This document shows, in pieces, positions 1 to 7,556 of a stretch of DNA of 64,000 nucleotides (within the stretch, counting starts at the first letter, position 1; each line of letters opens with the position of its first letter). The notes beneath the pieces were generated by a model that made no database searches, had not been told where the DNA came from, and saw only the letters and a program-made list of their open reading frames with translations. Source of the stretch: Hyphomonadaceae bacterium UBA1933 (lineage in GTDB: Bacteria; Pseudomonadota; Alphaproteobacteria; Caulobacterales; Aquidulcibacteraceae). A program made the position numbers and the translations under genes. Where the stretch lies: the NCBI GenBank assembly GCA_002337085.1, contig DDFH01000003.1:558001-622000 (forward strand). The letters are read 5' to 3'.

Positions 1-1049
1 TTGCGGGTTGCCAGTTGGGGCGCACAATTGATAACAAGGCTTTCATAGCCACCCCAAGAAAATCCCAATGAGAATAATTCATAGGCATTAAGCATCTTAT
101 TAATCTGTTCATCGCTTACATTTTTAAGAATGATAGAAAATAGACCACCCGCACCAGTAAAATCGCGTTCCCAAATTTTATAATCAGGCGAAGAAGATAG
201 GGCAGGGTGTATAACCTCTTCAACAAAATCCTGTGTTTCAAGCCAAGCAGCAATTTTGCGCGCAACCCTATCTTGGTGATTCATTCTTAAAATCATGGTT
301 TTAAGACCACGTAGGCAAAGCCACGCTTCTTCTGCGGCAACGCCGATTCCTAGATCGCGGTGGGTTTCTTTTAATTTTTTGAATAAATCTTCCCTTTTAA
401 CACTTACTGAACCAAGAAGGACATCCGAGTGGCCACCTTGATATTTTGTTAGTGCCTGAATTGAAATATCAACACCAATATTCAAGGGCTTGAAATAAAC
501 CCCCGCACTCCAAGTGTCGTCAATGATGGTAAGAATATTGTGCTTTTGCGCAACTTCTACAATTGCCGGAATATCCTGAATTTCGAGGGTTAAAGAACCA
601 GGACTTTCAAGAAAAATCACTTTTGTATTTGGGCGAATAAGTTTTTCAATATCTGAACCGATACGGGGGTCATAATATTCGGCCTCAATGCCAAAGCCTT
701 TTAGAACGCTACTGCAAAAGCGGCGGGTTGGGCCATACACGCTGTCGGTAATTAGAATATGGTCGCCACCTTTTATAAAGGCAAGCAAGGAAGTGGTAAT
801 CGCCGAAAGGCCAGAAGGGCAAAGAATTGTTCCATTGGCATCCATAATACCATTAAGGGCATCAGTTAAAAAATCATGGGTTGAAGTGCCTTCAAGCCCA
901 TATGATTTTTTATCCGAATATAAATCTTCGGCATTTTCTAAAATAACCGTGCTACCGCGTTGGGATGGCGGGTTTACAAAGCCTTCATGCTGTTTTGGAT
1001 TGCGCCCAAGATGGGAAATTCTGGTTGCTAATTTATTTTCTTTATTCAC
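1..1049 (-). CDS. metC: Cystathionine beta-lyase (PLP-dependent), 3' end cut by window
   Basis: Reading the minus strand from a GTG at 1049 gives an open frame to base 1, about 349 residues with the C-terminus outside the window. It is a trans-sulfuration enzyme of the Cys/Met-metabolism PLP family, which cleaves cystathionine to homocysteine, pyruvate and ammonia in methionine synthesis. Visible family features are the N-terminal GFVNPPSQRGST stretch, the YGLEGTSTHDFL substrate/PLP region, an IDDTW aspartate motif and the PLP lysine in SIQALTKYQGGHSD. The GTG lies 10 nt after the sseA stop with GAGA upstream, so it is the last visible gene of a dnaJ-like/Nudix/sseA/metC run. Both sseA and metC concern sulfur amino acids. 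Family assignment is firm; cystathionine beta-lyase rather than gamma-lyase is inferred from the GxPTRRF/EEAWL style sequence. Confidence 0.88.
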   Translation of the reverse strand, partial: MNKENKLATRISHLGRNPKQHEGFVNPPSQRGSTVILENAEDLYSDKKSYGLEGTSTHDFLTDALNGIMDANGTILCPSGLSAITTSLLAFIKGGDHILITDSVYGPTRRFCSSVLKGFGIEAEYYDPRIGSDIEKLIRPNTKVIFLESPGSLTLEIQDIPAIVEVAQKHNILTIIDDTWSAGVYFKPLNIGVDISIQALTKYQGGHSDVLLGSVSVKREDLFKKLKETHRDLGIGVAAEEAWLCLRGLKTMILRMNHQDRVARKIAAWLETQDFVEEVIHPALSSSPDYKIWERDFTGAGGLFSIILKNVSDEQINKMLNAYELFSLGFSWGGYESLVINCAPQLATR

Positions 1050-1059
1050 TTCTCAGCCT

Positions 1060-1926
1060 TTATACCATATCAGCACAGACAATTGGTGCATCATCGCGTG
1101 CGCCCCATTCCGCCCATGAGCCATCATAGACGGCAACCTTGTCTTTGCCGATTTTATCAAGCGCCAAAGCAAGGATACATGCCGTAACACCCGTACCACA
1201 ACTTGTAACAATTGGCTTATTCAAATCAATGCCAAGTGCCGCAATTTGCGCTTTTATTTCTTCATTGCTTACCATTGTGCCATCGGCATTTATCAATTGG
1301 GCATAATGCCAATTGATTGAATTGGGAATATGACCGGAATTAAGGTTTGGTCTTGGCTCTGGCTCGGTTCCTGAAAAACGCGCCGGTGAACGGGCATCAA
1401 TGATTTGTGCGCCTTGATCCTCACAATTGGCAAGCACCTGCGAGAAGTCTTTTATTAAATCATTACGCATACGGATGGTAAAATGTCTTTCCCAATGGCT
1501 TACGATTGCGTCATCTGTTGGGCGATCTTCGGCAAGCCATTTTTTAAGTCCGCCATCAAGAACTGAAACATCATCATGCCCCATAAGGCGGAACATCCAC
1601 CATACACGCGGCGCAGAAAATATCCCATGAGAATCATAAATGATTATTTTTACGCCATCGCCCAAGCCAAGTTTACGAACACGACTTGCAAATTTCTCTG
1701 GGCTAGGAACCATATGTGGGTATGGGCTGGTAAGGTCTGATATTTCATCAATATCGAAAAACACAGCACCCTTTATATGGCAAAATTCATATTCTTGCTT
1801 TGCATTTCTGCCGCTATTTGGCATGAACCAACTGGCATCAATCACATGTATGTCGGGACTATCAATATGCTCTGCAAGCCATTCTGTACTTACCAGCGGA
1901 CAATTACCATCGGATACGGCAACCAT
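1060..1926 (-). CDS. sseA: 3-mercaptopyruvate sulfurtransferase (tandem rhodanese)
   Basis: The 288-residue product has two rhodanese domains: an inactive one at about residues 10-130 and a catalytic one at about 160-285. The active-site loop is CGTGVTA with the nucleophile Cys243; the CG(S/T)G(V/T)T loop is typical of mercaptopyruvate sulfurtransferases rather than thiosulfate rhodaneses. It transfers sulfur from 3-mercaptopyruvate to thiol acceptors or cyanide in the cytoplasm. The ATG is preceded by GGGGAG. It starts 11 nt after the Nudix gene stop and ends 10 nt before metC, so co-transcription is likely. Confidence 0.9.
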   Translation of the reverse strand: MVAVSDGNCPLVSTEWLAEHIDSPDIHVIDASWFMPNSGRNAKQEYEFCHIKGAVFFDIDEISDLTSPYPHMVPSPEKFASRVRKLGLGDGVKIIIYDSHGIFSAPRVWWMFRLMGHDDVSVLDGGLKKWLAEDRPTDDAIVSHWERHFTIRMRNDLIKDFSQVLANCEDQGAQIIDARSPARFSGTEPEPRPNLNSGHIPNSINWHYAQLINADGTMVSNEEIKAQIAALGIDLNKPIVTSCGTGVTACILALALDKIGKDKVAVYDGSWAEWGARDDAPIVCADMV

Positions 1927-1937
1927 TTCATTCTCCC

Positions 1938-2723
1938 CTAATGAAATTGTTTGGTGGAATAAGGATAAAAATCCTTAACATCTGTCTCTACCCATAAATT
2001 AATACCTTTGTCTATTGTTTTCGTTTGTATTAGCGGCATATTTTTACAATCAAGATATTTTTTTATTTCATCAAAATTTGAAAAGTTTGATAATAAAGAC
2101 AAATTTGCCATTGTTGGAAAAAGGGCGTTAATTTCACCATTCTCAATTTTGGATAATGCCTTTGCCGGTGATTGCCATGAAAATCCGATTATCTCTTTTT
2201 GGTCTGGTATTATTTCTGCGCTTTGTGCAAACTCTGCGGTATAAAACCAAGTAAGGTAACGTTTTTGCGCATATTCTGGCGGAACCCATATCGCAACGGG
2301 CGTTAACATATCTAATGCGGGTATAAAGCCATTGGATTTCATGAATGCGTTAAAGATTTTGGGATTTTCTATTATTTGGTTTCGCTCAGGATGCTTGTTG
2401 AAACTATCACCGATTATATTCCCATTTTCATCGCGCGCTAGTAAATAGCCTGTTTCTTCAAATGTTTCACGAATTGCCGCCATTTTTGCAATATCGTTTA
2501 AGTTCGGATTGGGTGGTAATAATTCAAAATCATCATAATCATGCCGCCCGCCAGGAAAAACATATGCGCCGCCAGCAAATTTAATATCTTCATGCCGTTT
2601 TACAAGCAAAACCTCAAGGGCATCATCAACGTGCCTTAGGGGGATTATGGTTGCGGCCCTACGCAAACCCGCAAAAGCGCCAAGCGATGCATCATCAATA
2701 ATTTGCTTTTTGTCTTGCTTCAT
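1938..2723 (-). CDS. Nudix hydrolase (NUDT19-like)
   Basis: I place the start at the ATG at 2723 (261 residues), because the Nudix fold begins soon after (ASLGAFAGLRRAATIIPL) and the in-frame codons further upstream run through an inverted repeat. YVFPGGR at about residue 54 followed by RETFEETGYL (85-94) forms a Nudix box with an insertion between the glycines and the RExxEE helix, as in NUDT19/NUDT7-type CoA or nucleotide-diphosphate hydrolases. The substrate cannot be read from sequence. No Shine-Dalgarno sequence is visible before this ATG: the 35 bases upstream are a perfect hairpin. That suggests weak or regulated translation, or a different start. Confidence 0.8.
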   Translation of the reverse strand: MKQDKKQIIDDASLGAFAGLRRAATIIPLRHVDDALEVLLVKRHEDIKFAGGAYVFPGGRHDYDDFELLPPNPNLNDIAKMAAIRETFEETGYLLARDENGNIIGDSFNKHPERNQIIENPKIFNAFMKSNGFIPALDMLTPVAIWVPPEYAQKRYLTWFYTAEFAQSAEIIPDQKEIIGFSWQSPAKALSKIENGEINALFPTMANLSLLSNFSNFDEIKKYLDCKNMPLIQTKTIDKGINLWVETDVKDFYPYSTKQFH

Positions 2724-2724
2724 A

Positions 2725-2759
2725 AAATTAAACCGGAAAACATGTTTCCGGTTTAATTT
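2725..2759 (-). terminator. 15-bp perfect inverted repeat between DnaJ-like and Nudix genes
   Basis: Two 15-base arms (2725-2739 and 2745-2759) are exactly complementary around a 5-base loop. On the minus strand the hairpin starts about 28 nt after the DnaJ-like stop and its 3' arm ends in TTTAATTTTATG, where the final ATG is the proposed Nudix start. It looks like an intrinsic terminator or attenuator of the upstream gene. It also occupies the place where the Nudix ribosome-binding site should be. Confidence 0.6.
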
Positions 2760-2787
2760 GCAGATATTCATATATTTTAGCAAGTAC

Positions 2788-3525
2788 CTATGCGCTTAGG
2801 CGGATATCGTCTTGGCCGTTGTCATCGTCTTTTTTGCGTGGACGTTTTGCCATCATCAATATTTTATCGAGTGCGGCAACGGCACGATCCGTAACGGTTT
2901 CAGTAATTTCAACATCAAGATATAAATGACCAGGCTTACGGTCACGGGTTTGTGGTAAGCCACGACCTTCAACCTTTAAACGTGCGCCATCAGGGGTATT
3001 TTCAGGCAGCTTAACTTTATAACGACCAGTTGGCGTATCAATTTCAGCATAACCACCAGTTTTTGCCTGATTGTTTGAAATTCTAAGAATTGATGAAATG
3101 TCACCACCTTCGGCACGAAAGCCATCTTCGTCACGAATGTTTATAACGCAGGCAACAGTCTTGCCACCAATTGATGTTATGATGCGATCGCCTTTTCGTG
3201 CGCCTGCTGGAACTTTGATATTAGCCTTACCAAGTGGGCAAGAACCTTTAACAACCCCGCCTTTTGCAGCAATATAAATTGAAACCGGAAGGTCAATTTC
3301 AATCATACGACTAGAACGCAATGGGTGTTCAAGATGCCTATCAGCGGTGGCGGCAGCGCCAGTTAAAATACGGTAAGCATTTTCTGCGGCGGTAAATCTT
3401 TCACGCGCTTCCGGTGAAGGATTAATATCTGGGTGACAGGTTTTAACAATGGCACGAAATGCCCTCTTTGCAGAGGATGCATCTGAACCGGGGCTAATGC
3501 CAAGAATCTCATATGGTGAAGTCAT
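2788..3525 (-). CDS. DnaJ-domain protein with DnaJ C-terminal domain (CbpA-like)
   Basis: The start chosen is the ATG at 3525, preceded by AAAGG at good spacing, giving 245 residues. Residues 1-60 are a J-domain (PYEILGI...CHPDIN) with the HPD signature at 31-33, so it should stimulate the ATPase of a DnaK-type Hsp70. Residues about 85-225 resemble the DnaJ C-terminal substrate-binding domain (KVPAGARKGDRI; VKLPENTPDGARLKVEGRGLP). No zinc-finger cysteine repeats are present, so it is CbpA-like rather than canonical DnaJ, and it is shorter than CbpA (about 300). It is the first gene of the minus-strand run and is divergent from pdxH. Confidence 0.82.
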   Translation of the reverse strand: MTSPYEILGISPGSDASSAKRAFRAIVKTCHPDINPSPEARERFTAAENAYRILTGAAATADRHLEHPLRSSRMIEIDLPVSIYIAAKGGVVKGSCPLGKANIKVPAGARKGDRIITSIGGKTVACVINIRDEDGFRAEGGDISSILRISNNQAKTGGYAEIDTPTGRYKVKLPENTPDGARLKVEGRGLPQTRDRKPGHLYLDVEITETVTDRAVAALDKILMMAKRPRKKDDDNGQDDIRLSA

Positions 3526-3666
3526 ACAACCTTTATCGCGAAACATGGTTATCAAGTGGTAAACAAGGAATTTAAAAAAGGTTAAAATGCATAAATTTAT
3601 GATAAAATTTTTATGACTTTAAATATTGTCACTTTTGTTTTGGATTTATAGTTATATAAAGAGGGT

Positions 3667-4332
3667 ATGACTGATAAATCGATACCACATTCGCCAACTA
3701 ATGATGACTATCAATATAATGCACCATCTGATGCAAATTTAATTGATGAAAATACTTTACCATTAGAGATTTTTGCCCATTGGTTTGCCGATGCAAAAGC
3801 AAAAGAGGCCAACGACCCAAATGCTTTTTGTTTATCAACTGTTGACGAAGATGGAATGCCAGATTCGCGTATGGTCTTGTTAAAAGACTATGATGAAAAT
3901 GGTTTTGTTTTTTACACAAATTTTGATAGCTCTAAAGGAAAGCAAATTCTTTCAAGCAAAAAGGCGGCGATTTGTTTCCATTGGAAAAGTCTAAGACGGC
4001 AAATAAGAATTCGCGGCATTGTTGAAGTGGTTACTGACGCAGAAGCAGATGAATATTTTGCAACCCGCGCACGGCAATCGCAAATCGGTGCATGGGCCTC
4101 AAAACAATCGCAAACTATGGATGGTTTGGGCGAATTGTTAAAAAATGTTGCCGAATATGGTGTTAAATTCAATATTGGTAAGGTTTCACGACCACCTTTC
4201 TGGTCTGGCTTTCGAATTATTCCTTTGCGCATTGAGTTTTGGCGTGACCGCGCCTTTAGATTACATGAGCGAGTTGAGTATTCGCGCAAGACCCCTAGTG
4301 ATAATTGGTCCGTAAGACGGCAATTTCCATAA
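3667..4332 (+). CDS. pdxH: Pyridoxamine 5'-phosphate oxidase
   Basis: This 221-residue protein has full family length. It oxidises pyridoxine or pyridoxamine 5'-phosphate to PLP using FMN. Recognisable stretches are NAFCLSTVDEDGMPDSRMVLLKDYDENGFVFYTNFDSSKG (FMN-binding N-terminal part, described here by its two ends), HWKSLRRQIRIRG, ARQSQIGAWASKQS and the C-terminal RPPFWSGFRIIPLRIEFW / RLHERVEY. GAGGGT lies directly upstream of the ATG. It is divergent from the DnaJ-like gene across about 140 bp that must hold both promoters. Confidence 0.95.
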   Translation: MTDKSIPHSPTNDDYQYNAPSDANLIDENTLPLEIFAHWFADAKAKEANDPNAFCLSTVDEDGMPDSRMVLLKDYDENGFVFYTNFDSSKGKQILSSKKAAICFHWKSLRRQIRIRGIVEVVTDAEADEYFATRARQSQIGAWASKQSQTMDGLGELLKNVAEYGVKFNIGKVSRPPFWSGFRIIPLRIEFWRDRAFRLHERVEYSRKTPSDNWSVRRQFP

Positions 4333-4464
4333 TATGAATTGTGATTCATGTATGGATTCTAATCAAAAAGTCGTATATGCTTTTGCATAGAAGTTAGTCT
4401 ATTGTGCATGCCGGACTAATTTTACCAAATAAAAATAGAACTAAAAATGAAAAGGGGATAATAT

Positions 4465-6105
4465 ATGCTCGGGTTAATGCAGGAATGGCCTTTAACCGTT
4501 GATAAAATTTTCGATCACGCGAAAATTAACCACCCAAATCGTGAAATTATTACACGCTCTGTTGAGGGGCCGATTGTTTCCACAAATTATGGTCAATGTT
4601 ATGATAGGTCGAAAAAACTTTCAAACTGGCTATTGCGTCAAGGCGTTACAATTGGTGACCGCGTTGCATCATTGGCATGGAACACTGCGAACCATCTTGA
4701 ATGCTGGTATGGTACAATGGGCATTGGTGCGATTTTGCACACCCTTAACCCGCGTCTTTTTGCCGACCAATTAATCTATATTATCAACCATGCCGAAGAC
4801 GAATTTATCTTTACCGATTTAACTTTTATTCCGGTTCTTGAAAGCCTTGCAAAGCATGTTCCTACGGTTCGTGGTTATGTCGTTCTTACTGACAAGGCAA
4901 ATATGCCAAACACCACTTTGCCAAATGTATATTGCTATGAAGAAATCCTTGAAGAGCAGGATACAGATGTAAAGTGGGGTGGCTTTGATGAGCGCACTGC
5001 CGCTGGCCTTTGCTATACTTCTGGTACAACTGGTAACCCAAAAGGTGTAATGTATTCACACCGTTCCAACATCCTTCACTCTTTGATGTCGATGCAAAAA
5101 GATGCTTTGGGATTTGGTTGTGATGATGTTGTAATGCCTGTGGTTCCAATGTTTCACGCCAATGCTTGGGGGCTTGCGCTTTCTTGCCCCGCAGCGGGTG
5201 CGAAAATGATTATGCCCGGCTCCAAAATGGATGGGCAATCTATTTATGAAATGCTTGAGACTTATGGCGTTACTGTAACTGCTGCGGTGCCTACTGTTTG
5301 GTTGATGTTGCTGCAATTCCTTGAAGCAACTGATAGCAAGCTAACCTCACTTCGCAGTGTTGCGGTGGGCGGTGCCGCGCTACCAGAACGCATCTTGAAG
5401 GCGTTTGAAGATAAATATGGCGTTGAAACCAAACAAGTTTGGGGTATGACAGAAACTTCACCGCTTGGCACTGTATGCTCATTAACCCCAGAGGTTAGGG
5501 CTTTGCCACCAGAAGAACAGCGTAAAATCAAACTTAAAGCTGGTCGCACGCCATTTGGTGTTGAGCTTAAGGTACTGCGCGATGGTGAAGAAGCACCGCG
5601 TGATGGCAAAACTTTTGGTAACCTTATGGTTCGTGGTTTTGCTGTATGCTCTGCTTATTATAAGGGTGAGGGCGGTGGCGTCCTTGATAAAGATAGCTTC
5701 TTTGATACCGGTGATGTGGCAACTATTGACGAATATGGTTATATGCAAATCACTGACCGTTCCAAAGATGTTATCAAATCAGGTGGTGAATGGATTTCAA
5801 CTATTGATATTGAAAATATTGCTGTGGGTGTTGATGGTGTTGCGGTGGCAGCCGTTATTGGATCTTATCACCCTAAATGGGATGAAAGACCGCTTTTGGT
5901 TATTGAAACCAAACCTGATGTAGAGGTCTTGAAAGAAGACGTTTACAAATATCTTGAAGGCAAAATCGCAAAATGGTGGACGCCAGATGATGTTGTATTT
6001 GTTGAAAAAATCCCACTTGGTGCAACTGGTAAATTAAACAAACTTGCCCTTCGTGAGATGTTTAAAGATTATGTTTTACCAACTGCGGTTGAAGTAAAAG
6101 CCTAA
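4465..6105 (+). CDS. Long/medium-chain fatty-acid--CoA ligase (AMP-forming)
   Basis: The 546-residue ANL-superfamily enzyme activates a carboxylic acid to the acyl-AMP and then the CoA thioester. The P-loop-like motif YTSGTTGNPKG is at 184-194, WGMTETSP at 326-333, the DTGD aspartate motif at 414-417, the hinge region DRSKDVIKSGGEWIS at 431-445 and the catalytic Lys523 in GATGKLNK. It most resembles AlkK/FadD-type medium- to long-chain acyl-CoA synthetases; related DmdB-type ligases cannot be excluded. AAAGGGGATA precedes the ATG. Its stop overlaps the convergent MBL gene stop by 4 nt, and no terminator hairpin is seen between them. Confidence 0.88.
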   Translation: MLGLMQEWPLTVDKIFDHAKINHPNREIITRSVEGPIVSTNYGQCYDRSKKLSNWLLRQGVTIGDRVASLAWNTANHLECWYGTMGIGAILHTLNPRLFADQLIYIINHAEDEFIFTDLTFIPVLESLAKHVPTVRGYVVLTDKANMPNTTLPNVYCYEEILEEQDTDVKWGGFDERTAAGLCYTSGTTGNPKGVMYSHRSNILHSLMSMQKDALGFGCDDVVMPVVPMFHANAWGLALSCPAAGAKMIMPGSKMDGQSIYEMLETYGVTVTAAVPTVWLMLLQFLEATDSKLTSLRSVAVGGAALPERILKAFEDKYGVETKQVWGMTETSPLGTVCSLTPEVRALPPEEQRKIKLKAGRTPFGVELKVLRDGEEAPRDGKTFGNLMVRGFAVCSAYYKGEGGGVLDKDSFFDTGDVATIDEYGYMQITDRSKDVIKSGGEWISTIDIENIAVGVDGVAVAAVIGSYHPKWDERPLLVIETKPDVEVLKEDVYKYLEGKIAKWWTPDDVVFVEKIPLGATGKLNKLALREMFKDYVLPTAVEVKA

Positions 6106-6965
6106 TCAAACCAAATATTTTCAGTTAAACCCAAATCAATCAGGCGCATCAAATGCGCCTGAATGTTTTTTCGGGCAGCAGGATGAAGTGCAGGGTTTAA
6201 GTCTGGGTAGATTGCCAATAACATTTCATCAAGCCCGACAATTCCTTCTTTAATACACTTCAATATCTGTTCATCACGCTCTTGGCGATGTGCAATAAGT
6301 GCCTTTATGTAATTGTTTGGTTGGGAAATTGGCGCGCCGTGGGTTGGGTATAAAATATCATAATTCAAATCGGCGATTTTTTGCAAATTCTCCATATAAA
6401 GTGTCATATTACCATCGGGTGGTAAAATCACGGTTGATGACCACCCCATAATATGATCCCCACAAAATAAGGCATTCTGTTCGGCAAGCTCAAAACAAAA
6501 ATGGCTTGCGCTATGGCCTGGGGTATAAATTGCCTTTAGTTTGATTTCGTTATTTTCAATTATATCGCCGTCATTAATTTCGATATCAGCGATAAAACCG
6601 TGCATATCTTCACCAATGTCGTCCAGCGCATCTCTAAAGTCGGGTTTATGACCAAAAATCTTTGCATTACAATATTTTTGTAATTCATAAGATAGTGGAT
6701 AGTGATCGGCGTGCGAATGGGTAACCAAAATATGGGTGATTATTTTATCTTTGGCGAAGTTTAACAATGCCTCAAGGTGGCTTTTATCTTTCGGGCCGGC
6801 ATCAATAATCATAATTTCCTTTTCGCCAATTATATAAGTCCCCGTTCCTTTAAAGGTGATGGGTGAGGGGTTGTTCGCAATAATTCGCGCAATTTGGGGC
6901 GCAAGCAGGTCTGGCCTGCCATATTCAAACTCAAGAGAATGATTAAAATTTAATTTTGTAGCCAT
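6102..6965 (-). CDS. MBL-fold metallo-hydrolase (LACTB2-like)
   Basis: The 287-residue protein has the metallo-beta-lactamase fold with the zinc-binding THSHADH motif at 82-88, followed by further metal ligand positions in YTPGHSASHFCF and ALFCGDHIMGWSSTVILPPDG. The C-terminal part (RQERDEQILKCIKEG... HPAARKNIQAHLMRL) matches the winged-helix-like tail of the LACTB2 branch. Members act on RNA or thioesters; the substrate here is unknown. It converges on the acyl-CoA ligase with a 4-nt overlap and diverges from clpS. Confidence 0.85.
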   Translation of the reverse strand: MATKLNFNHSLEFEYGRPDLLAPQIARIIANNPSPITFKGTGTYIIGEKEIMIIDAGPKDKSHLEALLNFAKDKIITHILVTHSHADHYPLSYELQKYCNAKIFGHKPDFRDALDDIGEDMHGFIADIEINDGDIIENNEIKLKAIYTPGHSASHFCFELAEQNALFCGDHIMGWSSTVILPPDGNMTLYMENLQKIADLNYDILYPTHGAPISQPNNYIKALIAHRQERDEQILKCIKEGIVGLDEMLLAIYPDLNPALHPAARKNIQAHLMRLIDLGLTENIWFD

Positions 6966-7009
6966 ATGTCTTGATAAAATTATTTTACTTCTTATTTCAA
7001 GAGAAAGTT

Positions 7010-7036
7010 TTGCAAAAACGATTTTAATATTATAAT
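7010..7036 (+). promoter_or_regulatory. Candidate promoter of clpS, possibly leaderless
   Basis: A perfect TATAAT lies at 7031-7036 inside the palindrome 7027-7040, and a weak TTGCAA is at 7010-7015. The first ATG of clpS is at 7043, where transcription from this -10 box would be expected to begin, and no Shine-Dalgarno sequence precedes it. Confidence 0.4.
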
Positions 7037-7042
7037 ATTCAA

Positions 7043-7411
7043 ATGGAATTTATGGGGTCGCAGTTGGGCGGTAATTGGCATTTAGGCGATGAAGAAAACT
7101 CTGTGAACAACGGGCAAAAGACGATTGCCGTTGCCACCAAGCCTGTGCCAAAAACCAAAAGACCCTCTAAATATAAGGTGCTTTTGCTGAATGATGACTA
7201 CACACCAATGGAATTTGTGGTCTATGTTCTTGAGCAATTTTTTAACAAAAGCATCGAAGATGCCACCCGCATCATGTTGATGGTGCATCAAACCGGTGTC
7301 GGCATCTGCGGAATTTATACATATGAAATAGCAGAGACAAAAGTTGCACAAGTTTTGGAACTTGCACAAAGAAATGAGCATCCATTACAGTGCATTATGG
7401 AAAAAGAATAA
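7043..7411 (+). CDS. clpS: ATP-dependent Clp protease adaptor ClpS
   Basis: The 122-residue product contains the ClpS core from about residue 43: YKVLLLNDDYTPMEFVVYVL, then MLMVHQTGVGICGIYTYEIAETK and the tail AQRNEHPLQCIMEKE. ClpS binds N-degron substrates and delivers them to ClpA. The preceding 40 residues are a variable extension; a second in-frame ATG is at 7052. Neither ATG has an obvious ribosome-binding site. clpA follows 145 bp downstream in the usual order. Confidence 0.94.
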   Translation: MEFMGSQLGGNWHLGDEENSVNNGQKTIAVATKPVPKTKRPSKYKVLLLNDDYTPMEFVVYVLEQFFNKSIEDATRIMLMVHQTGVGICGIYTYEIAETKVAQVLELAQRNEHPLQCIMEKE

Positions 7412-7429
7412 AAAACAACTTTTGTCTCA

Positions 7430-7460
7430 CTTGAAACTTTCAAAATTTCTTCCTTAATTT
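7430..7460 (+). promoter_or_regulatory. Possible heat-shock-type promoter of clpA
   Basis: CACTTGAA ending at 7435 resembles the -35 region of alphaproteobacterial RpoH promoters, with a C/T-rich CTTCCTTAATTT about 13 nt further on. The same place holds the perfect small inverted repeat TTGAAA-C-TTTCAA (7431-7443). It is suggestive only; heat-shock control of Clp genes is known, but here it is inferred. Confidence 0.25.
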
Positions 7461-7556
7461 ATAGTTGACGGCTGTGCTGCGAAATACGATAGTTTCCAAC
7501 ATGTCGCCGATTCAAACAAACGGGTCACACCAACAGGTCATAGAAAGGGAAACAAT

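Noticed and set aside
688..1119. 143-codon plus-strand open frame at the left end
   Set aside because: It lies opposite the conserved metC and sseA coding sequences, whose PLP and rhodanese motifs show the minus strand is the real one.
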